A DNA stretch of 64,000 nt from Symbiodinium natans (lineage: Eukaryota; Sar; Dinophyceae; Suessiales; Symbiodiniaceae), in assembly GCA_905221605.1 (NCBI GenBank), contig CAJNDS010002572.1, positions 102,001-166,000 of the forward strand. The letters are read 5' to 3'. Positions within the stretch are counted from its first letter, which is position 1; every line of letters begins with the position of its first letter. The position numbers and the translations under genes were made by a program. The notes under the pieces were generated by a model that saw nothing but the letters and a program-made list of their open reading frames with translations, made no database searches and was not told where the DNA came from. Shown piece after piece: positions 33,584 to 46,627 of this stretch.

Positions 33584-36500
33584 GCTGCTGTTATTGGTGA
33601 GTGTATATAAGGTTCCTCTTAATATTGGTGAGTGTATATATGGGGTGTCCCTTTGGGGGTACAACAAATATTCACCCTGCTTCACATGTGGCCAGGAACT
33701 GTCGAGCGTTGCTGGTTTAAGGTTTAGGTTTGTGGGACCAGTCAGGTGCCTTGAGCCCCCTATTCAGGGGTATTTGGGTGCCTCTGACGCGCTCAGAGAT
33801 TTTAGGTTTGCGGCTTTGGGGGCCACCTGGAAACACTGCAAAAACCTGGAACCTAGACCCTAAACCCTTAACCTTAACCCTTAAACCTAATCGAAACCCT
33901 AAACCTAAACCCTTAACCCTGAACCCATAACCCTTAAACCTAATCTAAGCCCTAGACCCTAAACCCTTAACCCTTAACCCTTAAACTTAATCTAGACCTT
34001 AAACCCTTAACCCTTAACCCTTAAACCAAATCTAAACCCTAACCCCTAAACCCTAAACCCTTAAGCCTTAAACCGAATCTAAACCCTTAACCCTTACCCC
34101 TTAAACCTAATCTAAACCCTAAACTCGAAACCCTTAACCCTTAAACCTGATCCAAACCCTAAATCCTTAACCCTTAACCCTTAAACCTGATCTAAGCCCT
34201 AAGCCCTAAACCCTAAACCCTAAGCTGCCTTTCTGGCTTTCTTTCGCAGGTCGTTGTGCCCGATAGCTTCTGCAGCGATGGCCTGGCAAGCACGGACACA
34301 GGGCTTGTGAAAGATCAGGGTGAGGGTGAGGGGGTTCAGGGTTTAGGATTTAGGGTTCGGGCCTCAGGGTTTAGAGGGTTCTGGGTATCGTGTAGACGCG
34401 AGAACTGCAATGCAAGGTTTTTCTGGCCTGAGTTGGTTTTGGGCTGTCGAGATAAAGGGTTTTGGGTTTGGAAATGCTTGGCTGGTGGAAGCCCTGAAGC
34501 CTGTAAAGCCCCATAAACACCCTATCAAACCCTACAAAACACGAGAAAACCCCAGAAAGGCCTAGAACCCTGAAGCCCTGAACCCAGATGTGCGTCAGGC
34601 TGAACCCTAAACCCCGAACCCTCAACTCGCCTTCGGAGACTAGGGTTTGAGGGCTCAAGGGCCCTAAATATGGCCCAGAACCCTGATCAACGAATGGTGG
34701 CCCTTTGTGAATATGTCTTCCAGATCTCTGGGCCTTCGAGGACGCGGTGCTTTCCGTGAGCATGCCGCCACCCTTTCCAGGAGCGGGGCCCTCATTTGCC
34801 GAATCTCTGTACAGAAAAGCATTTTTGTGTTGCATGATATCGCCATGTAGTAGAACGTGTTTTGCATGAGGGTTCCATCATCATATACCTATTATATATA
34901 TATATATATATGGGTGTCCGCCTATTGCGGTTCCCCTCATTTTTTAAGATGTACACGACCCATGTGTATATATATATATGTGTGTATGTATGTATGTATG
35001 TGTGTGTGTATGTATGTATGTATGTATGTATGTATGTATGTATGTATGTATGTATGTATGTATGTATACGATTTAGAGTTCGGCCTTCGAGATGGTGCAA
35101 GATGTTGCAGAGTTCGGTATTCGAGTCGGGTATGGGAAGAACCCTAAACCCCCAAACCCTAAGTCCCTTAACTCGAGAACCCGAAACCCCTAAGCCCTAA
35201 ACCCAGGTGTGTAGGGAAGGGGGGCAGAGGAAGCAAAGAGGGGGGCCCGACCCTCTTTCGCCGGCTTGCGGAAGCCCAAAAGCCTGGCGCTCCTTAGGGG
35301 TCTGGGGGTTTCGGGTTTCGGGTTTTGGGGTTTAGGGTTTGGGGTTTGGGGTTTAGGGTTTGGGAACACCTGGAGCGTTGAAGTGCTTTGCCAGGTTTCG
35401 AATTCTGAGGGCGCGGTCTAGTCTAATCTGAGCGCGAGGTGCCCGTAGACCCTGAACCCTGGAACCCGAGCCCTCAATCCACAGCAAGGAACGCGCAGAC
35501 CTAACCCTGTAAGCCCTCCAACCCTAACCCCACCCAAATCCCTAAGCCCCTAAACCCGAAGACGTTGTCCAAACTCAGTCAGCTAGGTCGAAGCCTTGAA
35601 CCCTAACCCCACCCTAGACCCTAAGCCCCCAAACCCTCAGGCGTTATCCAAACTCAGTCAGCTAGGTCGGTGGTGCCGGCACCTTCTGCTCAGCCGACCA
35701 GCAGGGCCGGCCACTTCATCTGGTCTTCCAGTGGCGCGGGGCTCATCATGCAGAAGCACGGGGATCCTGATGTGGGGAGTCCAGGCCTTGGAGGCAACCT
35801 CTGCCCGAATTTTTAAGTTTCACCTGTTTCACCTTATTATGTACCACTGTCAGTCACTTTCGCTGTTTGCTATTGTTGGTATACGAAACTTAGCAACAAT
35901 CGCATAAACTTCACGACTACTACTGCATTGTGTCTCCCAGTGTGCCTCCAAAATGGGAAGGCGAAGGCCTTCTGAGGGTCCGCGGAGGGAACCGCCCAGT
36001 AGGGTTCAGGGTTTAAGGGCTAGGAGCTCCGAGTTTAGGGCTGAGGTATGAGGTGCTCATGGCTGCATGGTGGACTGCGGCCCTAGCCCCTAGCCTAGAC
36101 CCCAACCCTAAACCCTCCCACTAAGCCAAGACGAAAGGCACCGACGCGTGACAGCCAGCCAGTTCAGCGAATTCACCACCCAGGAGCCACAGTTCGGGGT
36201 CCATCTCAGTTCGTGTATTTGTAGTGCACTGGTCTATTTTAACAGCAGGTTTCTTGTACTAGGACCCAGAGTAGGCCCACTTATTCCCTTTTCTAAGCCC
36301 AAAAAGGGTACCCTTTTTCTTCGTAGGCTGTACAGTAGAAACCGTAAACCTTTAACCCGCACAGTCTAGGGGGTACACCCTCGCTGTCTCCCTAAACCCT
36401 AAACCCTAAACCCTAAACTGTTCATCCCCAGTGTCGGAGGAGCTCGTGCGGCACTGGCGCGGCCTCGTACTGCACGAGGCGAGCGGGTTTGCAGCGGATC

Positions 36501-39500
36501 CCTTATAGTTTTGGAGATCAATAATCGGGCCCATAATTTCGCAACCCCCAACCCTATACCCCAGACCCCAAACACCAGCGAGTTGAGTGTTCATAGGGGT
36601 GTAGGGTTGGTTGATTGGGTGGAACGGGTGCAATGGCAGGGCTCCACAAGCATTCGTTCTCAGGAATGAAAGGCTCTGCCTTCAAGGGTCTACCGACTCG
36701 CGTAGAGGGTTTGGGTTGTTTGGACTTGGACTTTGTAGACTGAACCTGGTTTAGGGTCGAGGGCCTCCCCTATGAGACCGGACAAGTGTTTCCCGAAAAT
36801 CCGAAACTCTAAGCCCTAACCTAAACCCCAAACCCTAGACCCTAAACCTTAAACGCCAAACCCCAATACCTAAACCCTAAACCCTTTGTTTGAGGCCATC
36901 CATGGGCTCGGCTTTGGTTCCTCCCTGTGGCGCAACAGCCTGCTTCCCCAGAGACGGTTTAGGGTTGAGGGAATGAGGGAGTGAGGGAGTGAGGGAATGA
37001 GGTACCCTATATCCGTCTATATATTCCATTTAAGCGGTTATATAGGGTACCCCATTCCCCCATTCCCTTCTAAGGACCAGGGGGTTTTGAGCCTCAGGGT
37101 TGAGGGTGTTAGGTTGAAATGTAGGGTTTGGGGTCTAGGGTATAGAGTTGAAATTTAGGGTTACCGTTTTTGAGGGTGTTTAGAGATTTGGGATACCGGC
37201 TCAAGATCTTTCAGGGTCCAGCCTCCACCCCAGAGACTGCTCTAAGCCCCTCAGACGCAGAGGCTGCCAGGGTCACACTTCGGTTTTAGGGTTTCGGGTT
37301 TAGGGTTTAGGGTTTAGTGTTTAAGGTTTGGGCTGAGGTTGGTGTTTTGGGCTCAGGGTGTATGCAAGGCGGTGGCCCTCATGGAAGTTCACTCGGGATC
37401 CTTTTCGCAGCACGGGCTGCGGGGGGGCGGGGGGGGGGGGGGGGGGGGGGAGGGAGGAGGTAGCAGATTTAGACGTCAAACGTCTATCAAACTCTCCCGG
37501 AATCACATTCCTTCCCAGCTCGCAGATTGGGGGAAAGGTGGCCTGTTGGCTCGTTATGGGCACAGGTACTCTTCATGCAGGTTTTTAGGGTGTAGGTTTT
37601 AGGGTTCAGAGTCTAAAGCCTAAACATTCGTCCCAAAAAGAAGCCCCTGCCCTGGATGCGCACCACCAAGATGCGCTGAAACGCACGATCTCTGTTGACA
37701 CCTTTATTGTGCTAGTAGGCTCCACTCCCAGTTCGCGAAACTAGAGTATATCCAAAGTTACAAGACGTAGAACCCAATTCAGTTAAGGGCTTACGCATCC
37801 GCTTGTCATCAGGTCTTGAAACAGGAAGGGTTACCCTAAACCCTATAAACCCCAAACCCTAAGCCCTAAATCCTAAACCCATCTAAACCCTCTCCAATCT
37901 TGGGCACCAGCGTGAGAGTTAATTAAGTCTCAGACACGACATCTCCAAGCTCCTAAACCCTACGGGGGTCTAAAGCTCTGTAAACTGCTTATGACCCCGT
38001 TGAGTAGCCTTTTAATTCTTTAACCCGCCATAGGCCACTTTAAATTCTCAGAACAGCACATATAAATCCCACAAAGCCGTGTATGCTCTACAAAGCTTGT
38101 GAACCCGAAGCGGTCTATAGAAGCCAAGCAGCAGGCTACCACACGGGCGGCGAGCGGCGTCAGCTGGTTAAGCAGCTCGAGGCCAGTTGCATCCGGGCGT
38201 CGTGTCGTTCATGGCCCGCTACAGCAAGCAGCTTAGTATCCCAAAGCCTGAACCCTAAACCCTAAACCCTAGTCCCTAAATCCTGTCCCTAAATCCTGAG
38301 CTTCAGGGTATCGTTTGCAAGGTCAGGTATTGTTGACTTTGTTTGTTTGTTTGTTTTTTTTTTTAATTGTAAACGCTTGCGCGCGCCGCCTCGGCAGCCG
38401 GGCCGGCCCCAGGACAGGAAAGGAGGAAAGAGGGTTTCGCAAAAAAAGGGAGGAAGGGCAGCGGGGTTAAAGGGGGGGGGGGTGGGGGGGGGTTTGGGGG
38501 GGGTGCGGGGGAGTTTTTGCGGGTAATTGCTCTGTAGGAGCCACCGACAAGCGGGGACCCTCCACGGCATCGGTTTTGCAGCTCCTCCAAGGGATGGGGG
38601 GGGTCCCACAGGGCGGGGGGGGGGGGGGGGGGGGGGGGTGGCGTCAGAAGATTTGGCATGGGGGGTTGGGTTAGGGGGAAGGAGGCCCGATCCGGGTCTG
38701 CTTGTTCCAGACGCTTCTCGGCAGGAAGCCGAGGCGAATTTTTTTAAGGCAGGGGGGAGGGGGGGGTTGAGGGTTTAGAAAAAGACCTGCCAAAAGTAGG
38801 TTCGGGTTGGGCCTAAACAGGTTCTGACTGGTTAAGGTAAGCCCTTAATCCTGTTCGGTCTGTCAGGTAGAGGTTGGATGTTTTGCTGAGGTCAGGGGTG
38901 AACTTCCCCAGGCTGTAGTGTTTAGGGCTAGGGCGGCCTAACCAAACCCTAATCCAAACTCCGAAACCTTAACAGAGTCAGCCCCAAAGCTCTTTGGTAG
39001 AGTGAACGCGAGGCGCCCACACAGTCCAATTCTGAGTTGGGTTCAGTTCAGAGACGCTTTCATCAAGAGAGTTCTGAAGAAGCCCTTCTTCCGAATCCTA
39101 AACTCCAAACCCTAAACCCTAAACCTTAAACCCTGAACTCTGAACCCTAAGCCTTAACACCTTCAAACCCTAAGCCACAGAAACCCTGAACCGTAAATAT
39201 GCCCGCCATGGGTCTGGTGTTTAATCGGGCCCTCTGCGGGATCGAGGTCTTGTTGAGGGTTGAGGGTTCAGGGTTCAGGGTTCAGGGTTCAGGGTTCAGG
39301 TTTCAGGGTATCGGGTAAGGCTTTACTAGGGTGTGTCACATGGTGGGATCCCAGGCCTACATCCTAAGCCTTAAGTCCTGAATCAGCATACTTAAGGCCT
39401 CGACTTTATACCCTACATACATCCGAAAGCCTAGGATCTCGCTGAAGAGGTGTGTTTGTAGGTAAGTCAAATCCTAGATCCAGGTTGCGTACCGCCTGAC

Positions 39501-40248
39501 GAGGTTCAAGGGTCACATTCTTAAATAGGGTGGAGCCGTGAGCCGGGCGCCTTCCACCTGATCGATTTGCTGCGATACGGGTGAAGAGTAACCCTAAACC
39601 CCGAAACCCTTGACCCTTAATCCCCTAAAACCGAAACCCCTAAACTCCAAACCCTCAGCCCATGAGCCATCGAAGGTAAAGGCCCCAGACCCGCGCCTTC
39701 ATATCCCCAGACTGTTGAGCTGCACAGGTGACGGATCAGGATGGCACAAAGGACTACATCTTTCACTTCATGCGCCTCGACTGAAGCCATCTAGTTCGGA
39801 AAGCATCGCCGGCATGCCAGTGTGGACTATTCTTATTCACTTTTCTTGGGGTGGGGAAGCCTCATTTGTCCATCACGTGGAGATGCGTGTGTAGCTGCAA
39901 CGTGGTGGGATTGAATGCAGCTTGGCCTCATGACGGGGAAGGGTTCGCACTTGGTCCGCATTTCTTCGCTTACATGGGGGCTTACGAAAATAAGGCCCCC
40001 CCCCCAATAGCAGGATCCCCTTTTTATAAGGACCCCAATATTTTTTTTTAGCCAAGTCACTCTCAGCCCCACGGGGCTTTCGAGAACAATATAGCAGGAT
40101 CCCCTTTTTATAAGGACCCCAATAAGGTACCCCCGAACAACCCCCCAAATGAGTTCGGATGCCAATCTGTGAGCAAGCCTAGTCCGAAGAGGGGCGGCTG
40201 AACGGTGAAAAATTTCCTAACCTTACGCACTCAGGTCTGGTCTCTCTC

Positions 40249-40326
<78 letters not shown>

Positions 40327-43300
40327 GCTTTGAAGCATGCAGAAGCTGGACCTTAAACCAAATCGCTTCTGCATCTTTCCTGGCTTGAGGGTTGAGTTCA
40401 GTGTGGACTGAGGAGATATACGCGCACCTACGAAGTGGCACAGGACTACTTTGGCTGCCACGAGGACCGCGCCTTTGGGGGAATTGGAGCTTCGCATTTG
40501 AGGGCCTAGGGCGTTTCGGGTGCATAGGGTGCAGAATGCTTGAGGTTCAGGGCAGCTTGTTACACAAGCCTTACATCTGAACGGTACCTCCGGTACCAAA
40601 GGGCCCAGCCTTCAACTGATACCCTTCTGTCAGCCTGCGAGAGTCGCGGTGTCTTTCTTGCTGTCTTCATATTTGAATTTAGGGGATCCGCACGAGGGAA
40701 GCCGAGGAATGAAGGAAGGGTTCAGGGGGGCTTGGTCCAAATTGTTGTCTAAAGTGTGGCCCTTCCTGGGAGCTGCAGCGTAAGGACTCTATGAACCATG
40801 AAAGGCCCCTAAACGCCCAGCAGAGATCATAAGTTATATGGTAGGGTATCGGAGCCCGGCAGCCCCCATCCTGTGCCCTAGGCCCTAGACGAAGCCACCC
40901 CCTAAACCTTACTAAGCCCTAAGCTCCTAAACTTCAAGCTCCCAATCCCTAAACCCTAAACCCTAAACCCTAAACCCTAAACCCTAAACCCTAAACCCTA
41001 AACCCTAAACCCCTGAACCAAACAGGAAGCCTTGGAAAGTCCCAGGACGATGGCTGGCAAGGCCTTCCCCTCATGAGCTGGCCGGTGTCGGGTCGAGACA
41101 CGCACCACGAGCCCCAGTTGACGTGTTGATTAGGGTTTAGGGTTTAGGGTTTAGGGTTTAGGGTTTAGGGTTTATGGCTTTGGTCTGTACGATTTAAGGA
41201 TGATAGGTTGGGAAGTTCCCCCTTGTTCTAGTAGTTCTTGTTAGGGATTATAGTATGGGGTGCTTGAATGCCGATGAAGGGCTGTCAGTATACGGGGGGA
41301 ACATCCCAAATTATCGGGATTATAGGGTTGAGGGTGTGGGGTGGAGGACAGGTGCCCGGGCAACCCGAGTCATTTCGGGTGGAACAAACAACCCCCTTGG
41401 GCAGTTTCGGGCCTTGCATCTGCATCGAGTTGCTGTTTCAGAAAAATGAAGCGGAGCCCCTTGTTATTCATTATTTAGTTGATTTATGTTTTTTATTGGG
41501 GGGGGGGGGGGGGGTTCGTTTTAAATAAGGGTTCTAAGTTCTAGGATATGTGGGGCCATGAAGCAGGACTCTAAGTCCGGAAAGCTTCCACCTTTGGCTT
41601 CCTCGAAGGATTTTGTTTCGGGTGTAGGGGGAGTGTCTTGAGGGCTTTGGTATGGCGTGGGAAGGGAGGGGGGGGGGGGGGGGGGGGGGGGGGAATTGAG
41701 GAGCTATGAGGCTGCTTCATTTTGGTGGCCGAAGTGGTGCTTCTTGAGGGGTTTTCAGGGAGTTGAGGTCTGATCCGTGTCCTTCAAACCCCGGATTCTC
41801 AGTCTCGAGGCCTGGGCCTCAGACCCTGAAGCCCGCAAGTAAGGGCTCCCTAGTTAGCAGAATCAGTCCTTTAGCCAGGTTGGTATAGTAAGGGGCCCCT
41901 CTCAGCTGTAAGCCTAGCCATGCCCCATGTAGTCCCAAGACCTAGCCTAGCAACCCTAAGAGCTAGCTAGAATTCAGTCCTCCTGCCCGTGCAAGAAGAC
42001 GAGTTCCTCACCTCTGTCCTCATTCGCAGCTCAGGAGACGCGCATCCTGCGCGACGATGTCATGTGCCCTGGCGTGCAGCAAGTTAACCTGCAGGTACAG
42101 TAGTCGAGTGGAAGCCTTCAGAGGGTGCATTGTTGCGTGAAAATCCTAAACCCTGAGCCGCAAAACCCTCAAAACCGTAAGTGTTTGTAAATTCTGAAGA
42201 AGGTCTTGGCTACTTGTTGCGATTTGTGGGATCGCCTGCTGGAGTTGGCTTAAGGGAAGAATACCATGAGGGTGGCAGATAGCTTCCCTAATTCAAGTTT
42301 GGGTTGGGGGTAGGGTTTCCTGAAACGAAGTAGGATTTGAAGATCTTGCCAGTTCTCTGGATTGAGGGATTAGGCACCTTCGATCCTCCTACAACCTTGC
42401 AGGAGACCTCCAGGGGCACCGAATTCCCGAGATCTTGCTAAGTGCCCGTATGCGACAAAGGCTGGGTAGGGCCTTGGGAATTAGCTGATTTTCCTTAGAA
42501 CGGGCTCAAGAGAATGGTATTGAAAAGGATAGTCTAGAATCGCTTTCGTGTGTCAGGATCGCCGCGTTCATCATTCCAGCGGGTGGAAGAGCCGAGGTCT
42601 TATGGAAACGGACTCGAGGCGGTGTCCGCCATCACCTTGGCTGCTTTGGAGGACCCTTGGTTTAGGGTTGGGATGTTCCCCCCTATACTAACCGTCCTGA
42701 ATAGGGATTATAGTACCCCCTATTTTATGGTCCCTTTCAAGGCCAGCATAGAAGCTGGGGCCTCATCCTAGTGTGTCTAAAGTGGAGAAGAAGAGGCATG
42801 AGAGCTAGTTTCACTTAAGTTAGCGATCATGTACAAAAGGCTTCTCATGAACGGGTCTGATTGCAAGATGTGTTTGCTTACGTGAGTACTTGATCAACAA
42901 ATTGGCCAACTGAACGGTATGAATCAAACCAAGATTCAATAAAAACTTTGCGATTTGAATAAACATTCGGTAAGGTAATCGAACCAGCACGTGGTGATGC
43001 CTGTAAACCTAACTTAAGACCCTTAGAACTCTACGGTACGGGGTCTAGGGCTTGGGGTATTTCAACATGAACAGTTTCCAGACTAAACCCTTATACTAGA
43101 ACACCCACCCGCCCACCCACCCAAAACAAAAACAAAAGCAAAGCATAAACATGGAAAATAGAGTAACAAATGCAACTACAAGAAGGTCTAAACTTCGGGG
43201 CGGGCGGAAAATGTTCAAAATTGGGCGGGGTTAGTTTTTCAGTTTTTGTTGGGGCCCGGTTATGCGTGAACCCTAACCACCCTTAAGTCCAAAAAGCCAG

Positions 43301-45826
43301 AGAGAGCAAGAGACGCCCAACCCTCAACACTACACCCCAACGCCGACATGCGACAGAGATATGGGCCGGGAGGAAGGGCTTAGGGTGAAGGGAACCCAAA
43401 ACCCTCTTGCCCTAGCCCTAAAACCCTGAAAGCCCTTTGTTCCTTAAGCCCTAAACCCGGGAACCCTAAAAAAGGCTGCGGTCAAGGGCTGCAGCTCCTC
43501 AACGCCCTCTGAGCTGAGCCCTCAAGCCCTACGTCGTAACCCTAAACCTTAATTAAGAAAGGGTTTAGGGTTTAGGGTTTAGGCTTTATTTAGGGTTTCG
43601 GGTGCCCTCAACCCCCCGGCCCTAACCCCCCGGCCCTCAATTCTCAACCAGTTTTTAGTATTGGGCTGGGCAAAGGAGGGGGGGCGGGGGTTGGGGGTTC
43701 GGGGAAAACATATTTGGGGCAGGGCGTATTTGTAACAGTTCAGATTTGAACCATGCCACTCACGTCTGTTCATGTCTCTAGAATCTCTGGACAGGGTGTT
43801 GCAGTAGACTTCTAATTTGCTGAGCGCCGTCAAGCCCTACTGAAATAACGATATTTTTGGTTGAGGGTTTAGCATGTAGTGTGTAAGTTTAGCACTTCAG
43901 TTCTTGAATCTGGCACAGCGATTGGGTAGCTGGAAAATTGCCGATTCCAATCTCATCAAGGTCAACTGTAACTATTCAGTTTATTGAGTTGAAAAATCAA
44001 GCTTCACTTGTGCAAATTAGTCCTTGAACCCTAAACCCTAAAACCCCATGTACAGATACGTATCACATACACACACACACAGATTGGTCACATGCGAACG
44101 CGTTCTCCGCTCCAACACCAAGCTTTCATAAACCCTGATCCCCAAGCCCTAAACCCGAACGTTTAAGGGGGTTTTGGGTTGAGGGTTTTGGAGACGCTGG
44201 GGTCTTCAAGTCATAAGTACTTCTCGTGGAGGTTCTGAGTCCGAAACCTCGTTCAGGTTCCCGACCCCCACCTTCTGTCCCTAAACGCTACGCTCTACCT
44301 GAGGTGCCCTACAGTGGTTTAGGATCTAGGGTATCTTAGTGTTTATGGATGAGGGGCTGGAGACTTAGGGATTAGGATTTTTTTGGTTCTTAGTGTTTTG
44401 GACTTCGTTTTTGTTCAAGACAAGAAGCTCAACCCATGTCAGGACATCGGCTACTACCTGGCCAACTACAGCAATGCCGAGTGTGTTTCGGCATTCGACT
44501 GGAGTTCTTGTCGCTTAGGGGCTTCAATTGGCTTATGGACTTGACTGCAGGTTTGAGAGTTTCAGGGCTTGGGGTTGCAGGTTTAAGGCGTTAGGGGTTT
44601 ACGAGCTTGGGTTTAGGGCTTGAGGATTTTAGGTTCATCGGTTTGAGGGTCTAGGGCTTAGAGGTTTAGGGGTCTTGGGTTCGAGTTACGAGTTTGGGTC
44701 TTAGGGCTTGAAGGTTGAAGGATTTTGGGGTTGAAGGGTTTTTGGGGCTTGGGGTTTAGGGTTTAGGGTTTAGGGTTTATGGTTTAGTTTAGGGTTGGGC
44801 TGAAGGATTTTGGGGTTCAGGGTTTTGCAAGGCTTTCGTTGGCAAATCTCCCCGCTGAGAGAAGGATTCGGTGTTCTTTCCTTTTTGGAGGTTCAACCGT
44901 TCCGGCGTCATATGAGAGGTCCACACTCCTCCCTTCCCCCCCTCCTCCCAATATTGTAATATTCCCATGGCCCATGGTAGTATACTGTAGTGCTGTCGTA
45001 TGTTTCAGAACAAATTACTGCGTCGAACGGTTCATGTTGGATACTACGGGGACGTCTTCGGGATCTGGAGGAAGAACTCGCGGAACCTATAGACTTTGTT
45101 TTTTAAATCATATGCAAACTCTCTAAACCCTAGAAAGGCTGTAGGACCCTGCAAGCCCTGCAGACCCTATAGAACCTACACAAGCCATACAAAAATTGGA
45201 CCCTATAAACCCTACAAAGAACCCTAAGAGGACACGAAAAGCCCGCCCGAAACCCTAAACCCTCAACCCTAAACCCTAGACCCTAAACCCAAAGATACCC
45301 TAACAGGACACGATTTGCCCGGCCCAAGGCATGTGGTGGGGTCGGGGCCGGGGCTGCGCCTTCGTGATGCAGCGCTGCAGTGTGACCGCGGCTGCAGTGG
45401 GGATGTAAGGTGGGTTTTAGGGTTCAGGGTTAAGGGTTGATGGGTTTTTGGGGTTTAAGGGGTTTATTGGGATTATGGGGATCCTATAAAAAAATATGAA
45501 TATATATATATATATATATATACATATGTATGTATGTATACATGCATACATATCTCTGTGTGTGTATGAATGTTTATGGAGGGTTTATTTGGCTTAGGGT
45601 TTAGGGCTTCAGGTTCCCTAAGCCCCTGAAACCCTTAGCACTCCTGCTCGGACTGTGGCTGCACACGTGCGGAGGGTTCGGGTATGGGGTTGAGTGTTTA
45701 GGGTTCAGGGCTAAGGCTAAGGGTTTAGGGTTTAGTGTTTAGAGTGTTTAGGGCAAATCTGATGCTTGCAGAAGGGGCTTTGCGTGCCCCTCTCTAGCCA
45801 AGGCAAAGCCCTGTCCCAAAAGCAAA

Positions 45827-45867
<41 letters not shown>

Positions 45868-46553
45868 GGGGTTCTAGGGTTTAGGGTTTAGGGTTTGAAT
45901 GTAGGGGTTCTTGTTTTTTTTTTTTTTTTTGGGGGGGCGGGGGGGGGGGGGGGGGGGGGGGGGGCGTCTCCATGATGGTAGGATCCGAAGAACCTATGTG
46001 TGGGGTACCAAAAAGGGCCAGAATCTGGCCATGTAGATACCTTGAGCATTCAAGCCAGTCTAAACCTGCCTTCACAAAACGTATGTAAACACCAAACCAT
46101 CAACCCCAAACGAATGTCCCTGAACCCCAGCTTACTAGATGATTACCATGCGTGAATGCGCATATGGTTCCTTATACACTTTGGTGAGCGTCTCTGTGGG
46201 GTGTCAGTGTGGCATACTTGTCACATAAACCCCACCTCGTAGACATCGAACATGTCGCCTTGAAACCTGGAACCCTAAGCCCTAATCCCTAAACTCTAGA
46301 CCCTAAACCCTAAACCCTAAACCCCAACCATGCAAGCCGCCCCACCCGCAACACTGGACCCAGGTCCGCCCAGTCGGGCAAGTGGTCAACGGGAGCCAGG
46401 CTTCATCGCGCTGCGATCGCACCTGGACCGAGCAGTACGATGCGGCCAACCGTGAGGCGTATCTTGTGGTAGAAGCCCTGAACCCTAAGCCCTAAACCCT
46501 AAACCCTAAACTTTGGCCCTAAACCCTAAACCCTAAACCCTAAACCCTAAACC

Positions 46554-46627
<74 letters not shown>

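Noticed and set aside
33176-33863. Poly-Ser (minus) and poly-Leu (plus) proteins
   Set aside because: Produced by the (CTA/CTG)n microsatellite; flanks are intron-like.
38289-38659. Proline-rich minus-strand frames
   Set aside because: Driven by long G runs on the plus strand; low complexity without domains.
40223-40599. Arg-Glu repeat protein on the minus strand
   Set aside because: Translation of (TC)n.
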